From assembly GCF_027587205.1 (NCBI RefSeq), contig NZ_JAPDOD010000004.1:62001-126000 (forward strand): DNA of 64,000 bases, in the 5' to 3' direction. The notes under the pieces were generated by a model. That model had not been told where the DNA came from, ran no database searches, and saw only the letters and a list, made by a program, of their open reading frames with translations. Numbering within the stretch: position 1 is the first letter of the stretch; the number at the start of each line of letters is the position of its first letter. Source of the stretch: Solirubrobacter ginsenosidimutans. GTDB lineage: Bacteria; Actinomycetota; Thermoleophilia; Solirubrobacterales; Solirubrobacteraceae. Position numbers and translations under genes: made by a program. Below, in pieces: positions 18,126 to 27,671 of the stretch.

Positions 18126-19577
18126 CTACGCAACGAGCGCCTCCGGATTCAGCGCGACGGCCGTGCTGCGGGCAGAGGCGCGGGCGCGCGCGCCCGTCGC
18201 CACGAGCCCGAGGAGGAAGACGAGGCCACCGCACGCGACGAGCACCCACCAGGCCGCATGACCCGCCGAGACCACGTCGGCCCCGGCGGACCCGCCCGCC
18301 TGCGACGCGACGATCGCGCCGACGACGGCGACCCCGAGCGTCTGGCCGAACTGCCGCGACGTCGTGGCCAGCGCCGCGGCCACGCCCGCCTGGGCCCGCG
18401 GCATCCCCGAGACGGCGGCGTTGGTGATCGGCGCGTTGACCAGCCCGAAGCCGATGCCGAAGATGACGTAGGCGGCGATCAGGTGCGCGAGCGGGGTCGC
18501 GGGCTCGATGCCGATCAGCATCGCGGACGCGATCGTGAGGCAGAAGCCGGACACGAGGAGCGGGATCCGGGGACCGCGACGCCCGACGATCCGGCCCGAG
18601 AGCGGCGACGCGATCACGGTCATCAGCGCCATCGGCACGGTCGCCAGGCCGGCGTGCAGCGGGGAGAGGCCGCGCGTGTCCTGCAGGTAGAGCGTGTTGA
18701 GGAAGAGGAACCCGCCGAACGCGGAGAAGGCGGCCACCGAGATCGTGATCGAGGACGAGAACGGGATCGAGCGGAAGAACCGCAGGTCGATCAGCGGCTC
18801 CTCGCGGCGAGGCTCGTGCCACAGGAGGCCCGCCAGCGCCGCCACCGACGCCGAGAGCGCGCCCACGATCACCGGCGAGGCCCAGCCCTGGCTCGGCGCT
18901 TCGATGATGCCGAACGTCAGCGTCGACAGCAACACGATCACCAGCGCCTGCCCGAGCGGGTCGAACCGGCGCGCCCGCGGCGCCCTGGACTCGGGGATGA
19001 AGCGCAGCGCGAGGACGATCGCGATCAGCCCGATCGGGACGTTGACGTAGAAGATCGGCCGCCAGCCGATCGCGTCGACCACGATCCCGCCCACGACCGG
19101 GCCGAGCGCCATCGACACGCCGAACACGGCGCCCCAGACGCCGACCGCCTGCGCCCGCTCGCGCGGCTCGGTGAACGTGTTGGTGACGATCGACATCGCG
19201 ACCGGGTTGAGCATCGACCCGCCCACCGCCTGCAGCACGCGGAAGGCCACGAGCAGACCGACACTCGTCGCCAGGCTGCACAGCAGCGACGCGAGCGAGA
19301 ACACGGCCAGGCCGACGACGAAGATGCGCCGCCGGCCGAACCGGTCCGCGGTCGAGCCCGAGAAGAGCAGCAGGCTCGCCAGCACGACCGTGTAGGCGCT
19401 CACCGTCCACTGCAGCCCGGAGATGCCGGCGTCCAGATCGCGCGCGATCGACGGCAGCGCCACGTTGACGACGGTGATGTCGAGGCCGACGACGAACAGG
19501 CTCAGGCAGCAGATCAGCAGCACACCCACCTTGCGATTGCGGGTGAGCGACCCGGAGGCATGTAGTTGCTGATCCAT
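18126..19577 (-). CDS. MFS drug:H+ antiporter, DHA2-type (14 helices), 483 aa
   Basis: Fourteen predicted membrane segments. Motif A-like GSTADRFGRRR after helix 2, motif D1-type DITVVNVALPSIARDL in helix 1, and motif C-like GAVFGVSMALGPVVGG mark the DHA2 (EmrB/QacA) subgroup. Exports lipophilic drugs or metabolites by proton antiport. ATG 19577 lies between the arms of a 13-bp inverted repeat, and one arm is inside codons 4-8. First gene of an operon with the MarR regulator. Confidence 0.92.
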   Translation of the reverse strand: MDQQLHASGSLTRNRKVGVLLICCLSLFVVGLDITVVNVALPSIARDLDAGISGLQWTVSAYTVVLASLLLFSGSTADRFGRRRIFVVGLAVFSLASLLCSLATSVGLLVAFRVLQAVGGSMLNPVAMSIVTNTFTEPRERAQAVGVWGAVFGVSMALGPVVGGIVVDAIGWRPIFYVNVPIGLIAIVLALRFIPESRAPRARRFDPLGQALVIVLLSTLTFGIIEAPSQGWASPVIVGALSASVAALAGLLWHEPRREEPLIDLRFFRSIPFSSSITISVAAFSAFGGFLFLNTLYLQDTRGLSPLHAGLATVPMALMTVIASPLSGRIVGRRGPRIPLLVSGFCLTIASAMLIGIEPATPLAHLIAAYVIFGIGFGLVNAPITNAAVSGMPRAQAGVAAALATTSRQFGQTLGVAVVGAIVASQAGGSAGADVVSAGHAAWWVLVACGGLVFLLGLVATGARARASARSTAVALNPEALVA

Positions 19578-19607
19578 AACTATTATGAAATCAAAACTAC
19601 ATGCCTC
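19555..19607. promoter_or_regulatory. 13-bp inverted repeat and half-site array at the MFS-MarR promoter
   Basis: Perfect 13-bp arms: GAGGCATGTAGTT (19555-19567) and its complement (19595-19607), separated by 27 bp. A further AACTA half-site lies at 19578-19582. TTGACA on the minus strand (19614-19609) is a good -35, but no well-spaced -10 is obvious. The block is strikingly AT-rich for this genome. Probably the binding region of the downstream MarR. Confidence 0.65.
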
Positions 19608-19619
19608 GTGTCAAGGGGA

Positions 19620-22334
19620 TCAGCGACGAACGACCGTGAACGCGAGGGTCGCCGGGGCCGAGGCGTTGCCCGCTGCGTCGCGGGCGGACACGACGAGGCG
19701 GTAGCGACCGGGACGCAGCGGCTTGGAGCCCAGCCGGCCGCTGAGCGCGATGCGGGCGGCGCCGGCGCCGAGGCGACGGGTGAGCGCGCCCGCGGCGACG
19801 TAGCGCGTGCAGCGCGCGCGGTGGGCGGTGGCGCGGGAGGCGCGGCGGCAGGCGCGCCCGGTGCGCCTGCCCGGCAGGGCGCGCTCGATCGCGAGACGCG
19901 CGGTCGCCGCCTCGCTGAGCGTGAGCCGCAGGGCCGTTCCCTTGGCCGCCGCGCGAGCGGTCAGCGCGGTGGCGCCCTTCGCGACCGCGAACCGCTTCCT
20001 CGTGAGTGACACCGCCGAGAGCCGGGGCGCGGTGATGTCACTCGCGGGTGCGGCCGGGACACCCGGATCCGTGCCGCCTCCCGCATCCGTGCCCGGCTCC
20101 GCCGTACCTCCGTCAGGCTGCGCCGCCGGCCGCGTGAAGCGCGCGAGGCCCTGGTCGGCGACGGTGCCGATCGCTCCCGGTCCTCCCACCCACACGTGCC
20201 GCCCGGCCACCGCGATCATGCCCGGGATCCCGGTCGCGCGCGGATTCCAGGGCAGCGGAGCGCCCGTCGCCGGGTCGACCTCGGCGAGTGAGGTCCGGTC
20301 AGTGGCTCCCGCCAGCCCGTAGAACGAGCCGCCGATCAGCAGCGAGCCCGACGCGGTCTGCGCCAGCACGCCGCCGGAGTTGGTCAGCGGGTGCGGGTCG
20401 AACGGCCGTGCGATCCCGTCGAGGCCGACGGCCGCGAACCCGTTGCGCTTCCCGCCGCCGAGGCTGGTGAAGCTCCCCGCCACATAGACGTCGTCCGCCA
20501 GCGGCAGCAGGTCGTAGATCCCGCCGACGGGCATCACGACCTCGAAGGCGGTCGCGACACCGGCGTCGAGCGTCAGCGCCGCGATCGAGCGGCGGGCGAG
20601 CTGCGGCGACTGCGCGCCGATGTGCCCGAAGACGCCGCTGACGTAGAGGACCGAGCGGTCGGGCGCGAACGCCATGCGCCCGACCCACTGGTCCGGCGCG
20701 GGCCGCCAGGCGGTCGGATCGCCGGTGGTCGTCGACACCGCGGCCAGGTGCGGACGGCTGACCGCCGCCGACTGCCCGAGCGTGGCGAAGGTCCCGGCCA
20801 CGTACAGCGTCGCGTGATCGGGCGTGAGCAGCAGGTCGTAGACGTCACCGTCCGGCTTGGGCTCGAACGAGCTGGGCGTACCGGTGACCGCCGAGAGCGC
20901 GGCGAGATGCGCGCGTCCCACCCCGTTCACGTGCAGGAAGCTGCCCCCGGCAAACAGGGTGTCGCCGTCCGCCAGCAGCCGGGCGACGCTGCCGTCAGTG
21001 TCGGCGCGCCACGGCGTCGGCCGGCCGTTCTCCCCCAGCGCCGCGAGGTTGCGACGCTGCACGCCCCCGAAGGAGGCCATCGAGCCGCCCGCGACGATCC
21101 CCGCCGGCGTCGCGGCCAGCGCCGACACGTCACCGCCCGCGCTCGGATCCCAGGCGGTCGCCGCACCGGTCGCGGGATCGACGGCCGCGAGGTCGCTCCG
21201 CGGCTGCCCGCCGAGCGTCGTGAACGACCCGCCGACGTAGACCGCTCCCCCCGACACCAGCAGGCTCGACACGCGAGCGGTGCTCAGGCCGTTCAACGTG
21301 CCGCTGGGCGCCGGATCCCACGCCGTCGCGCTCGCGTCACCGATAGCGACCGCCGCCACGCCGGCTCGCGGCGCGCCCGCGCCCTTCCCCGCGTGGGTGA
21401 AGTAGCCCGCGAAGTAGATCGCCGAACCCGTCGCGGCGAGCGACCACACGCTGCCGTCGGGCGCGGGCAGCCAGGTCGGATCGGGCTGATCGCTGAACAG
21501 CGAGTACCGGCGCAGGTATGCACCGGCGGAAGCCCCGAGCTTGCCGAATTGCCCACCGACGTACAGGTGCGGTCCCTGGACGGCGAGCGCTTCGACGGTG
21601 CCGTCAGGCTCGGCGCCCGCGATGCCGGACAGGAGCTGACCCTGGGCGTTCAGCAGCGCGAGGTTCTGCCGGGCGCCGCCGCCGGCGTGGTCGAACTCGC
21701 CGCCCGCGTAGAGCAACGTGCCGTCGACCGCGAGCGCGTTGACGCTCGCGACATCCCCGCTTTCGGCGAACACGGGCGCGAAGGGCAGCAGGTGTCCGTC
21801 GGCCGCATCGACCGCCGCGAGCGCCGTGCGCACCGCCGCGCCCGCGTGGAGGAAGTCGCCGCCGACGTAGAGCGATTGCCCCGACAGCGCGAGCGCGCGC
21901 ACGCCCTGAGTGAAGGCGCCGCCGCCGCCCGAGAACGCGGGCGGGTGAAACGCCGGGTCGATGCTTCCGTCCGCGAGCACGTGCAGCAGGTTCGACGCCG
22001 TCTTCGTGCCCACGACCTGGAGCTGCCCGCCCAGATAGACGCCTCCGGCGCCGTCGGAGATCGCGACGCGGACCTGGCCTCGCACCGGTCCCAGCGGCGT
22101 GGCGTGCCCGGCCCCGTCGAGTGACACCGCGGCACCGGTCGGTGGGCCGATGTAGCTGAAGGTGCCCCCGAGGTAGGTGGTCTCCCCTACCGTGGCGATC
22201 GTCCGGACCGGGCCGTCGGTCGTCCACACCTCGGCGTCAGGCGTATCGGGGAGCGGCGTTTCGGCCGCGGCGATGGACGGTGCCGCGAGCGCGAGCAGCG
22301 CGGCGGCGAGGAGGGCTCTGGCACGTGGGGGCAT
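19620..22334 (-). CDS. Secreted multi-bladed beta-propeller protein, 904 aa
   Basis: ATG 22334 opens a signal peptide (PPRARALLAAALLALAA, cleavage near IAAAET). The next ~650 residues are about a dozen repeats with the recurring core LYVGG-x-F-x-x-x-G (LYVGGDFLHAG, LYAGGEFDHAG, VYVGGSFTTLGG and similar), the delta-60/galactose-oxidase-like propeller pattern. A Gly/Pro linker follows. The C-terminal ~120-residue beta domain is rich in Arg/Ala and ends SARDAAGNASAPATLAFTVV, a domain common on exported proteins of this lineage. No catalytic motif; likely adhesion or glycan recognition. An upstream ATG at 22442 would precede the signal and is rejected. Confidence 0.8.
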   Translation of the reverse strand: MPPRARALLAAALLALAAPSIAAAETPLPDTPDAEVWTTDGPVRTIATVGETTYLGGTFSYIGPPTGAAVSLDGAGHATPLGPVRGQVRVAISDGAGGVYLGGQLQVVGTKTASNLLHVLADGSIDPAFHPPAFSGGGGAFTQGVRALALSGQSLYVGGDFLHAGAAVRTALAAVDAADGHLLPFAPVFAESGDVASVNALAVDGTLLYAGGEFDHAGGGARQNLALLNAQGQLLSGIAGAEPDGTVEALAVQGPHLYVGGQFGKLGASAGAYLRRYSLFSDQPDPTWLPAPDGSVWSLAATGSAIYFAGYFTHAGKGAGAPRAGVAAVAIGDASATAWDPAPSGTLNGLSTARVSSLLVSGGAVYVGGSFTTLGGQPRSDLAAVDPATGAATAWDPSAGGDVSALAATPAGIVAGGSMASFGGVQRRNLAALGENGRPTPWRADTDGSVARLLADGDTLFAGGSFLHVNGVGRAHLAALSAVTGTPSSFEPKPDGDVYDLLLTPDHATLYVAGTFATLGQSAAVSRPHLAAVSTTTGDPTAWRPAPDQWVGRMAFAPDRSVLYVSGVFGHIGAQSPQLARRSIAALTLDAGVATAFEVVMPVGGIYDLLPLADDVYVAGSFTSLGGGKRNGFAAVGLDGIARPFDPHPLTNSGGVLAQTASGSLLIGGSFYGLAGATDRTSLAEVDPATGAPLPWNPRATGIPGMIAVAGRHVWVGGPGAIGTVADQGLARFTRPAAQPDGGTAEPGTDAGGGTDPGVPAAPASDITAPRLSAVSLTRKRFAVAKGATALTARAAAKGTALRLTLSEAATARLAIERALPGRRTGRACRRASRATAHRARCTRYVAAGALTRRLGAGAARIALSGRLGSKPLRPGRYRLVVSARDAAGNASAPATLAFTVVRR

Positions 22335-22428
22335 GCCCCAGACCCTCGCGGCCGGCCGTACCCGCCGCCAATGAGCTGCCCCGTCTGACCGGTGTCGCTT
22401 TCGCGCCCCGATCTGGCGGTCAACCGAC

Positions 22429-22456
22429 GCGGGGCCCGGCATCAGCCGGGCCCCGC
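22429..22456 (-). terminator. Strong GC hairpin after the Tat-exported TIM-barrel gene
   Basis: Perfect 12-bp stem GCGGGGCCCGGC / GCCGGGCCCCGC with an ATCA loop, 20 bp beyond the stop at 22477. No U-tract follows on the minus strand, as is common for hairpin terminators in high-GC actinobacteria. Confidence 0.7.
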
Positions 22457-22476
22457 GGGTCAGCGATCGATGCGGA

Positions 22477-24651
22477 CTAGCCGGCGGCGGCGGTCAGCGG
22501 ACCGTCGTGCGGGTAGACCGTGCCGGTCTTCCAGGCGGTCGGCAGCTCGGCCGCGTCGCCCTTCGTGCGCTTGTAGGTCTCGCTGGGCGAGAAGCCGTTG
22601 GCGCCGTCGTAGTTGCGGACGTTGAGGTTGCCGCCCGTGCCGAGCACTGCGATCCAGTACTTGGTGTTCTTGGCGAGCTTGACGGAACCGATGTCCACCG
22701 TCTCCCACCCGCCGGCGCGGTTGCGGCTGATCCGCACCTCACCGGTGGCCAGGAGCAGGTCCGGATGGTTGTGGTAGTTCGTGTAGATGCCGGCGACGAG
22801 CCAGTTCGCGGTCGTGCCTTCCTCGACGTAGACCTGGAGCGAGTCGACGGTGCCGCCCGTGTCGCCCGTCTGCGCGCGGTAGGCCTCGGGGAGACCGGCC
22901 GTGAGCGTCGAGGAGCCCGAGCCGAGCGTGCGAGTGCCGAGCAGCGGCTTCGCCGAGACGGCGATGGCGTTGGTGATCTGCGAGGACGCGCTGTCCTGGG
23001 TGCTCTTCGGGTTCAGCGCCGTGACCTGGCAGCTGATCGAGTGTCCGACGTCATCCTGCGTGAGCGTGTACGTCGGCTCGTCGTCGGTGTGGCACGGCCC
23101 GTCCTCCGGGCCGATCGGCGCGCCGTTGTAGCTCGCCAGCGGCGCACCGTCGCGCAGCCAGACGTAGTTGAAGTTGCGCGCCTTCTCGGAGAAGCGCGAC
23201 CACACGCCGAGGTCGGTGACCTCGACCGTGTCGCCGACCTCGGACCCACCCGAGAGCTTCGGCGGGCACGCGGGACCGGGGGCCCCGGACGTCTCCGGCG
23301 GGCGCTGGCCGATGGCCGTCACGCCGATCGCCGCCCATTCCGCGTCGCTCGTGGGGAACACGAACGGCTTGCGGACGAGCGTGCGGTCCAGCTCGAGCTT
23401 GTCGAACATGTCCGACACCTGGACGTACAGCTTCTTGTAGTACGCGCTGCTGGTGACCGTGCCGCTCTGGCCATCGCGCTCGTAGAGGTACTCGTGGCGT
23501 TCCGGGCGGCGCAGCCGCTCGAAGATCGCCTGGAACGGCACCGTGTCCTGGCTGGGGTCGTACGGCACCGCGCCGAACGGGTACGCGGCCGCGCCCGGGC
23601 CGTTGTTGTCGCCGACGTTGGCGACCTGCGTGCCCTGATCGTTCGGGCCGAGGTCCTTCACGTGGAAGGTGGCGACGCGGTCCTGCCAGCGCTCGATGAC
23701 GTCCGGCGCCATCAGGCGGTTCTTGCCCTGGCCCGGGTTCGGATCGCCGGCGCCCTGGAGCCCGATGCTCGGGCCGCCGCCGGACATCCACAGGCCGTCG
23801 AGCAGCCAGCAGAGGTCAGACTGCGCGTACGAGTACTGGAAGTCCAGCTCGGTGTACGCGACGGCGGAGATGTAGTTGTTGTCGTACTTGGTGCCGGTGC
23901 CGGTGATCCACTTGCCCTGCTCGGAGTGGAAGTGGCGGTAGTACCGCGCGCACGGGCGACCCGCGACCGGGTTGCCGTTGAACAGGCCCGACGTGAACGC
24001 CGGGTTGGCGCCGAGGACGCCGCTGCCGTCACCGGTCTGGAACGCCTTGCCCCAGCTGTTCATGGTGGCGCAGCTCGCCTGCCAGGCGGAGATCGTGGTC
24101 GGCGTGGTGATCGCCGTACCCGCGCCCGGGACGCTCGGCCAACCACTGCCGGCGCCGAGCTGGTTGCAGTTCCAGCCGTTCATCTTCGTGATGGCGGAAC
24201 CGAGGTTCGCGGCGCTCGAAGCGTTCGGGCCGTCGTGGGTGCCCACGATGCGGAACCCGTACTGCTTCGCGTAGGACCCGAAGGTGGCCCAACCCGCCGG
24301 GTTGGTGCCGAGGTTCACGCCGTCGACCACGGGGTACTGCCCCGCGAACTCCCACGCGTTGATGTTCAGGTCCTTCATGAACGCGATGTGCTGAAGGAAC
24401 AGGTCCTTCGTGTTCCACGCGGTGGCCGGCAGCGTGTACAGGATCGAGCCGCGACGGATCTTCGGCAGCTCCATCGGGTGCTCGAGGCACACGTCCCCAC
24501 TGGCCTTGGCGCCCTTGGCTTGAACCTTGCCTCCGGCAGCGCCGGAAAGCGGTCCCAATGCACCGGCAGCGGCTCCCGTAGCCGCAGCTCCTGCGGCAGC
24601 AGCCAGGAAACCGCGTCGATCCAGACGGCCTCCTGAGTGTTTCTCCTTCAC
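22477..24651 (-). CDS. Tat-exported TIM-barrel protein (xylose isomerase/sugar epimerase-like) with C-terminal beta domain, 724 aa
   Basis: The GTG at 24651 is set by a GGAGGAGGAG site just upstream. The twin-arginine signal LDRRGFLAAAAG (Arg12-Arg13) implies folded export, often with cofactor. Residues ~55-420 resemble sugar-phosphate isomerase/epimerase barrels: NAWEFAGQYPV, GFRIVGTHDG and a late FHVKDLG strand, where H and D are typical metal/substrate positions. Residues ~480-570 look Ig-like (TYTLTQDDVGHSISCQVTA). The C-terminal ~150 residues look like a carbohydrate-binding jelly roll. Enzymatic role is inferred; catalytic completeness was not checked. It is followed by a strong hairpin and is divergent from the secreted-protein/glycosyltransferase operon. 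Confidence 0.75.
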   Translation of the reverse strand: MKEKHSGGRLDRRGFLAAAAGAAATGAAAGALGPLSGAAGGKVQAKGAKASGDVCLEHPMELPKIRRGSILYTLPATAWNTKDLFLQHIAFMKDLNINAWEFAGQYPVVDGVNLGTNPAGWATFGSYAKQYGFRIVGTHDGPNASSAANLGSAITKMNGWNCNQLGAGSGWPSVPGAGTAITTPTTISAWQASCATMNSWGKAFQTGDGSGVLGANPAFTSGLFNGNPVAGRPCARYYRHFHSEQGKWITGTGTKYDNNYISAVAYTELDFQYSYAQSDLCWLLDGLWMSGGGPSIGLQGAGDPNPGQGKNRLMAPDVIERWQDRVATFHVKDLGPNDQGTQVANVGDNNGPGAAAYPFGAVPYDPSQDTVPFQAIFERLRRPERHEYLYERDGQSGTVTSSAYYKKLYVQVSDMFDKLELDRTLVRKPFVFPTSDAEWAAIGVTAIGQRPPETSGAPGPACPPKLSGGSEVGDTVEVTDLGVWSRFSEKARNFNYVWLRDGAPLASYNGAPIGPEDGPCHTDDEPTYTLTQDDVGHSISCQVTALNPKSTQDSASSQITNAIAVSAKPLLGTRTLGSGSSTLTAGLPEAYRAQTGDTGGTVDSLQVYVEEGTTANWLVAGIYTNYHNHPDLLLATGEVRISRNRAGGWETVDIGSVKLAKNTKYWIAVLGTGGNLNVRNYDGANGFSPSETYKRTKGDAAELPTAWKTGTVYPHDGPLTAAAG

Positions 24652-24875
24652 CTGCTCCTCCTCCACTGGCGGGGATCCGGGCGGCCATCGCCCCCCGGGG
24701 GAAAGACTTTGCGACACAACTCACAGACCCAACTCCCCGACTTCTACCGCACCGAAGACGCAAAAGCTAGTCCCCCACCCGGCAAAAGTGAGCGACTAAT
24801 AAATTCGGCGCGTTGACCTTGACCGCTTCCGCTGGGAAAGCCACAATCGCCGTCGAACCCTGGAGGAGGGCGAAG

Positions 24876-25718
24876 GTGGTCTGGATCTTCACTCGTAAGG
24901 GCGCCATCCGTGATGGCCTGTTGGCGCTGGGCGCCGTAGCTGCGCTCGCTTGGCCGAGTGTGGTTGCCGCGGCCGACCCACCGGTCGTCACGAGGGCGCC
25001 GGATATCACTGGCACGCCGATGGTCGGCGAAACGCTGCACGCCGTCAACGGCGCGTACTCGGGCAGCGCCGACGCGGCGACCGGTTTCACGTGGCTGCGC
25101 TGCCCTGACACCGACTTCGAAGACTGCGTAACGATCCCGCGCGCGACCACGGACGCGTACGAGGTCCAGAACGCGGACGCGGGCAGCATGATCCGCGTGA
25201 CGATGTGGGCGGCGGAGGGCGACGACTCCAGCTACAAGGCCTCGGATCCGACCGCGGTCGTGAAGACCAGCTCGGGCGACACGCCCGCTCCGCCGGCGAC
25301 GCCTGGCGGCCCGAGCTTCGATGTCACTCCCACCGCGAGCAAGCCCGGCCCGGCGCTCCCGGCCGGCTCCAAGCGGATCAAGCCCAAGCCGGTGGTCCGG
25401 ATCGTCGGCAAGTACACCTCGACCGGCGCGCGCATCACGACGTTCACGGTCAAGGCGCCGAAGGGCGCGACGACGACGCTGGCCTGCAGCAAGGGCACCT
25501 GCCCCGTGCGCAAGCAGACCGTCAAGGGCGGCCACACGTCGCACCTGGCGAAATTCGAGCGCACGCTGAAGGCCGGGACGCACATCCAGCTGACGATCGC
25601 GCGCAAGGGCTATGTCAGTGAGGTAACCATCGTGACGATTCGCCGTGGGCACGCGCCGCAGCGGAGCGACAGCTGCCTGTTGCCGGGGCGCACGAAGCGC
25701 CAGAAGTGCCCCGCGTAG
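24876..25718 (+). CDS. Secreted Ig-like/bacterial surface protein, 280 aa
   Basis: GTG 24876 follows GGAGGAGGG at optimal distance. Signal peptide ends near VVAAADPP. Residues ~38-130 match the Ig-like domain seen in the neighbouring Tat-exported protein (ITGTPMVGETLHAVNG, a Trp-Leu-Arg-Cys strand, and a second Cys in EDCVTI). A Pro/Lys linker (KRIKPKPVVRI) leads to a C-terminal beta domain with a C-x4-C pair (LACSKGTCPV) and a basic tail. Its stop is 4 bp before the first glycosyltransferase GTG, so it starts that operon and may be the glycosylated product or a matrix protein. That link is inference. Confidence 0.65.
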   Translation: MVWIFTRKGAIRDGLLALGAVAALAWPSVVAAADPPVVTRAPDITGTPMVGETLHAVNGAYSGSADAATGFTWLRCPDTDFEDCVTIPRATTDAYEVQNADAGSMIRVTMWAAEGDDSSYKASDPTAVVKTSSGDTPAPPATPGGPSFDVTPTASKPGPALPAGSKRIKPKPVVRIVGKYTSTGARITTFTVKAPKGATTTLACSKGTCPVRKQTVKGGHTSHLAKFERTLKAGTHIQLTIARKGYVSEVTIVTIRRGHAPQRSDSCLLPGRTKRQKCPA

Positions 25719-25722
25719 GGGT

Positions 25723-26898
25723 GTGAAGGTCCTGCTGCACAGCAACGCGCCCTGGAGCCCGTCGGGATACGGGCAACAGGTCGCGTTGTTCGCGCCGCGG
25801 CTCGCAGGCCGCGTCGAGTTGTCGCTGAGCGCGTTCCACGGCCTTCAGGGCGGCCGCTTGCGCTGGCATGACATCGACGTGCTGCCCAGCGTCGGCGGCA
25901 CCTACGGCGACGAGAGCATCCTCGGGCACGCGGAGTCGGTGTTCGGCGCGCTGCGCGGGGGCCTGGTCCTCACGCTGCTCGACGTCCCGGCGCTGGACCC
26001 GCAGCTCTGGCGCGCGCTGGACGTCGCGTGCTGGCTGCCGGTCGACCACGATCCGGCACCGCCGTCGGTCGGCGCGTTCCTTGCCCAGACCGCCGCGATC
26101 CCGATCGCGATGTCACGGTTCGGACAGGATCGCCTCGCGGGCTTCGACCCGCTGTATGTGCCGCACGGAATCGACACGACGCTGTTTCACGCGCGCGAGG
26201 GCGCGCGCGAGCGCGTTGGCCTGCCGGCGTCCGCGTTCGTGGTCGGCGCCGTGGCGATGAACAAGGGCGTCCCGTCGCGCAAGTCGCTGCCGCAGATCGT
26301 CGAGGCGTTCGCCGCCTTCCGCGCCCGTCATGGCGAAGCCCTGCTGTACCTGCACACCGAGGTCACCGGCCACTACAACGAGGGCTACGACCTGCGGCCG
26401 CTGCTGGCCGCGTTCGGGCTCGGCGAGGATGCGGTCGTGCTGGCCGATCAGTACCACTACCGCTTCGACCCGCTCCCCGCCGAGCACCTGGTCGACCTCT
26501 ACAGCTCGTTCGACGTGCTGCTGAATCCCGCGATGGGCGAGGGCTTCGGGCTGCCGATCCTCGAGGCCCAGGCATGTGGCGTGCCGGCGATCGTCACCGA
26601 CTTCACCGCGATGAGCGAGGTCTGCGGCGCCGGCTGGAAGGTCGGCTACGACCGCGTGCGCACGCCGATGCGCTCGTGGCAGGCGTGGCCCAAGGTCGAC
26701 GAGCTCGTCGACTCGCTGGAGGCGTGTTACGCGCTCCCGGAGGCGGATCGCCGTGCCCTCGGCGCGCGTGCCCGCGAGCACGCGCTGCACTACGACGTCG
26801 ACACCGTGTTCGAGCGCGACTGGCTGCCGGCGCTGGACGCGATCGAGCAGCGGATCGCCGACCGCGCCCCGATCCGGATCCCCGCGAGGGCTGCATGA
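25723..26898 (+). CDS. GT4-family glycosyltransferase, 391 aa
   Basis: Two Rossmann-like halves. The C-terminal donor-binding signature GEGFGLPILEAQACGVP contains the E-x7-E motif of GT-B retaining enzymes, followed by TDFTAMSEV. The N-terminus KVLLHSNAPWSPSGYGQQ is shared with the fifth glycosyltransferase of the operon (29430-30578), so the two are paralogues. GTG 25723 lies directly after the preceding stop. Acts on nucleotide-sugar donors at the cytoplasmic face; acceptor unknown. Confidence 0.9.
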   Translation: MKVLLHSNAPWSPSGYGQQVALFAPRLAGRVELSLSAFHGLQGGRLRWHDIDVLPSVGGTYGDESILGHAESVFGALRGGLVLTLLDVPALDPQLWRALDVACWLPVDHDPAPPSVGAFLAQTAAIPIAMSRFGQDRLAGFDPLYVPHGIDTTLFHAREGARERVGLPASAFVVGAVAMNKGVPSRKSLPQIVEAFAAFRARHGEALLYLHTEVTGHYNEGYDLRPLLAAFGLGEDAVVLADQYHYRFDPLPAEHLVDLYSSFDVLLNPAMGEGFGLPILEAQACGVPAIVTDFTAMSEVCGAGWKVGYDRVRTPMRSWQAWPKVDELVDSLEACYALPEADRRALGARAREHALHYDVDTVFERDWLPALDAIEQRIADRAPIRIPARAA

Positions 26899-27671
26899 AA
26901 CCGCTCGTCGTGATCCCGAACTACATGTCGCACGAGGCCGACATGGAGATCCTCGGCGAGTGCGTGCAGTCGATCCGGCGCACGGTGTCCGACACGGTCG
27001 ACGTGCTGATCATCGACGATTGCTCACCGGCGCCGTGGCTGGTCGACGTCTTCGAGGAGCGCTACGAGCGGGCGGGCTTCGAGCTGGTGCGCTCCGAGAC
27101 CAACGAGGGGTTCTCGCGAACCGTCAACGTCGGGCTGCAGCGGGCGCTGGCGGAGGGGCGCGAGGCGATCCTGATGAACGCCGACATCGTGATGCTCACG
27201 CCCGGCTGGCTGAACCGCTGCCGGCGCGCCGCGTCGTCGCCCACGCTCGTCGGCGCCCGCCTGCTCTACCCGAACGGGCTGATCCAGCACGCCGGGCTGT
27301 ACTTCTCGCTGATCGCGAACGTCTTCGAGCACCGCTTCCGCTACGCGCCCGGCAACCTGCCCGAGGCCAACGTCCAGACCGTCTGCCCGGTCACCGGCGC
27401 CTTCCAGTACATCCCCGCCGAGGTGCTCCAGCGCGTCGGCCCGTATGACCCCGAGTTCCGGATGGGCTACGAGGACGTCGACTACTGCCTGCGCGTCTTC
27501 CAGGCAGGCTTCCGCTGCCTCTATGAGCCGGCGATCACGGCGATCCACCACGAGTCGCTGTTCCGCTCGCGGCCGGACGAGAAGCTGCAGCGCTGGCACG
27601 ACCAGAGCCTCGAGATCCTGCGTCGCAAGTGGGCGCACCTCCCCGTCGCCGAACTCGCCGGCGGGCTGTGA
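26895..27671 (+). CDS. GT2-family glycosyltransferase, 258 aa
   Basis: GT-A fold with VVIPNYMSHE opening strand, LIIDDCSP nucleotide-binding strand, NADIVML in place of the DxD region, and the EDVDYCLRVFQAGF motif typical of rhamnosyl-type GT2 enzymes. Shorter than many GT2 proteins but complete. ATG 26895 overlaps the previous stop by 4 bp (ATGA). Confidence 0.9.
   Translation: MKPLVVIPNYMSHEADMEILGECVQSIRRTVSDTVDVLIIDDCSPAPWLVDVFEERYERAGFELVRSETNEGFSRTVNVGLQRALAEGREAILMNADIVMLTPGWLNRCRRAASSPTLVGARLLYPNGLIQHAGLYFSLIANVFEHRFRYAPGNLPEANVQTVCPVTGAFQYIPAEVLQRVGPYDPEFRMGYEDVDYCLRVFQAGFRCLYEPAITAIHHESLFRSRPDEKLQRWHDQSLEILRRKWAHLPVAELAGGL

Noticed and set aside
24720..24810. GACGCAAAAGCTAG and GGCAAAAG segments resembling a GEMM (c-di-GMP) riboswitch
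   Set aside because: The conserved pieces are in the wrong order and the flanking paired stems cannot be drawn on either strand, so no riboswitch is claimed.
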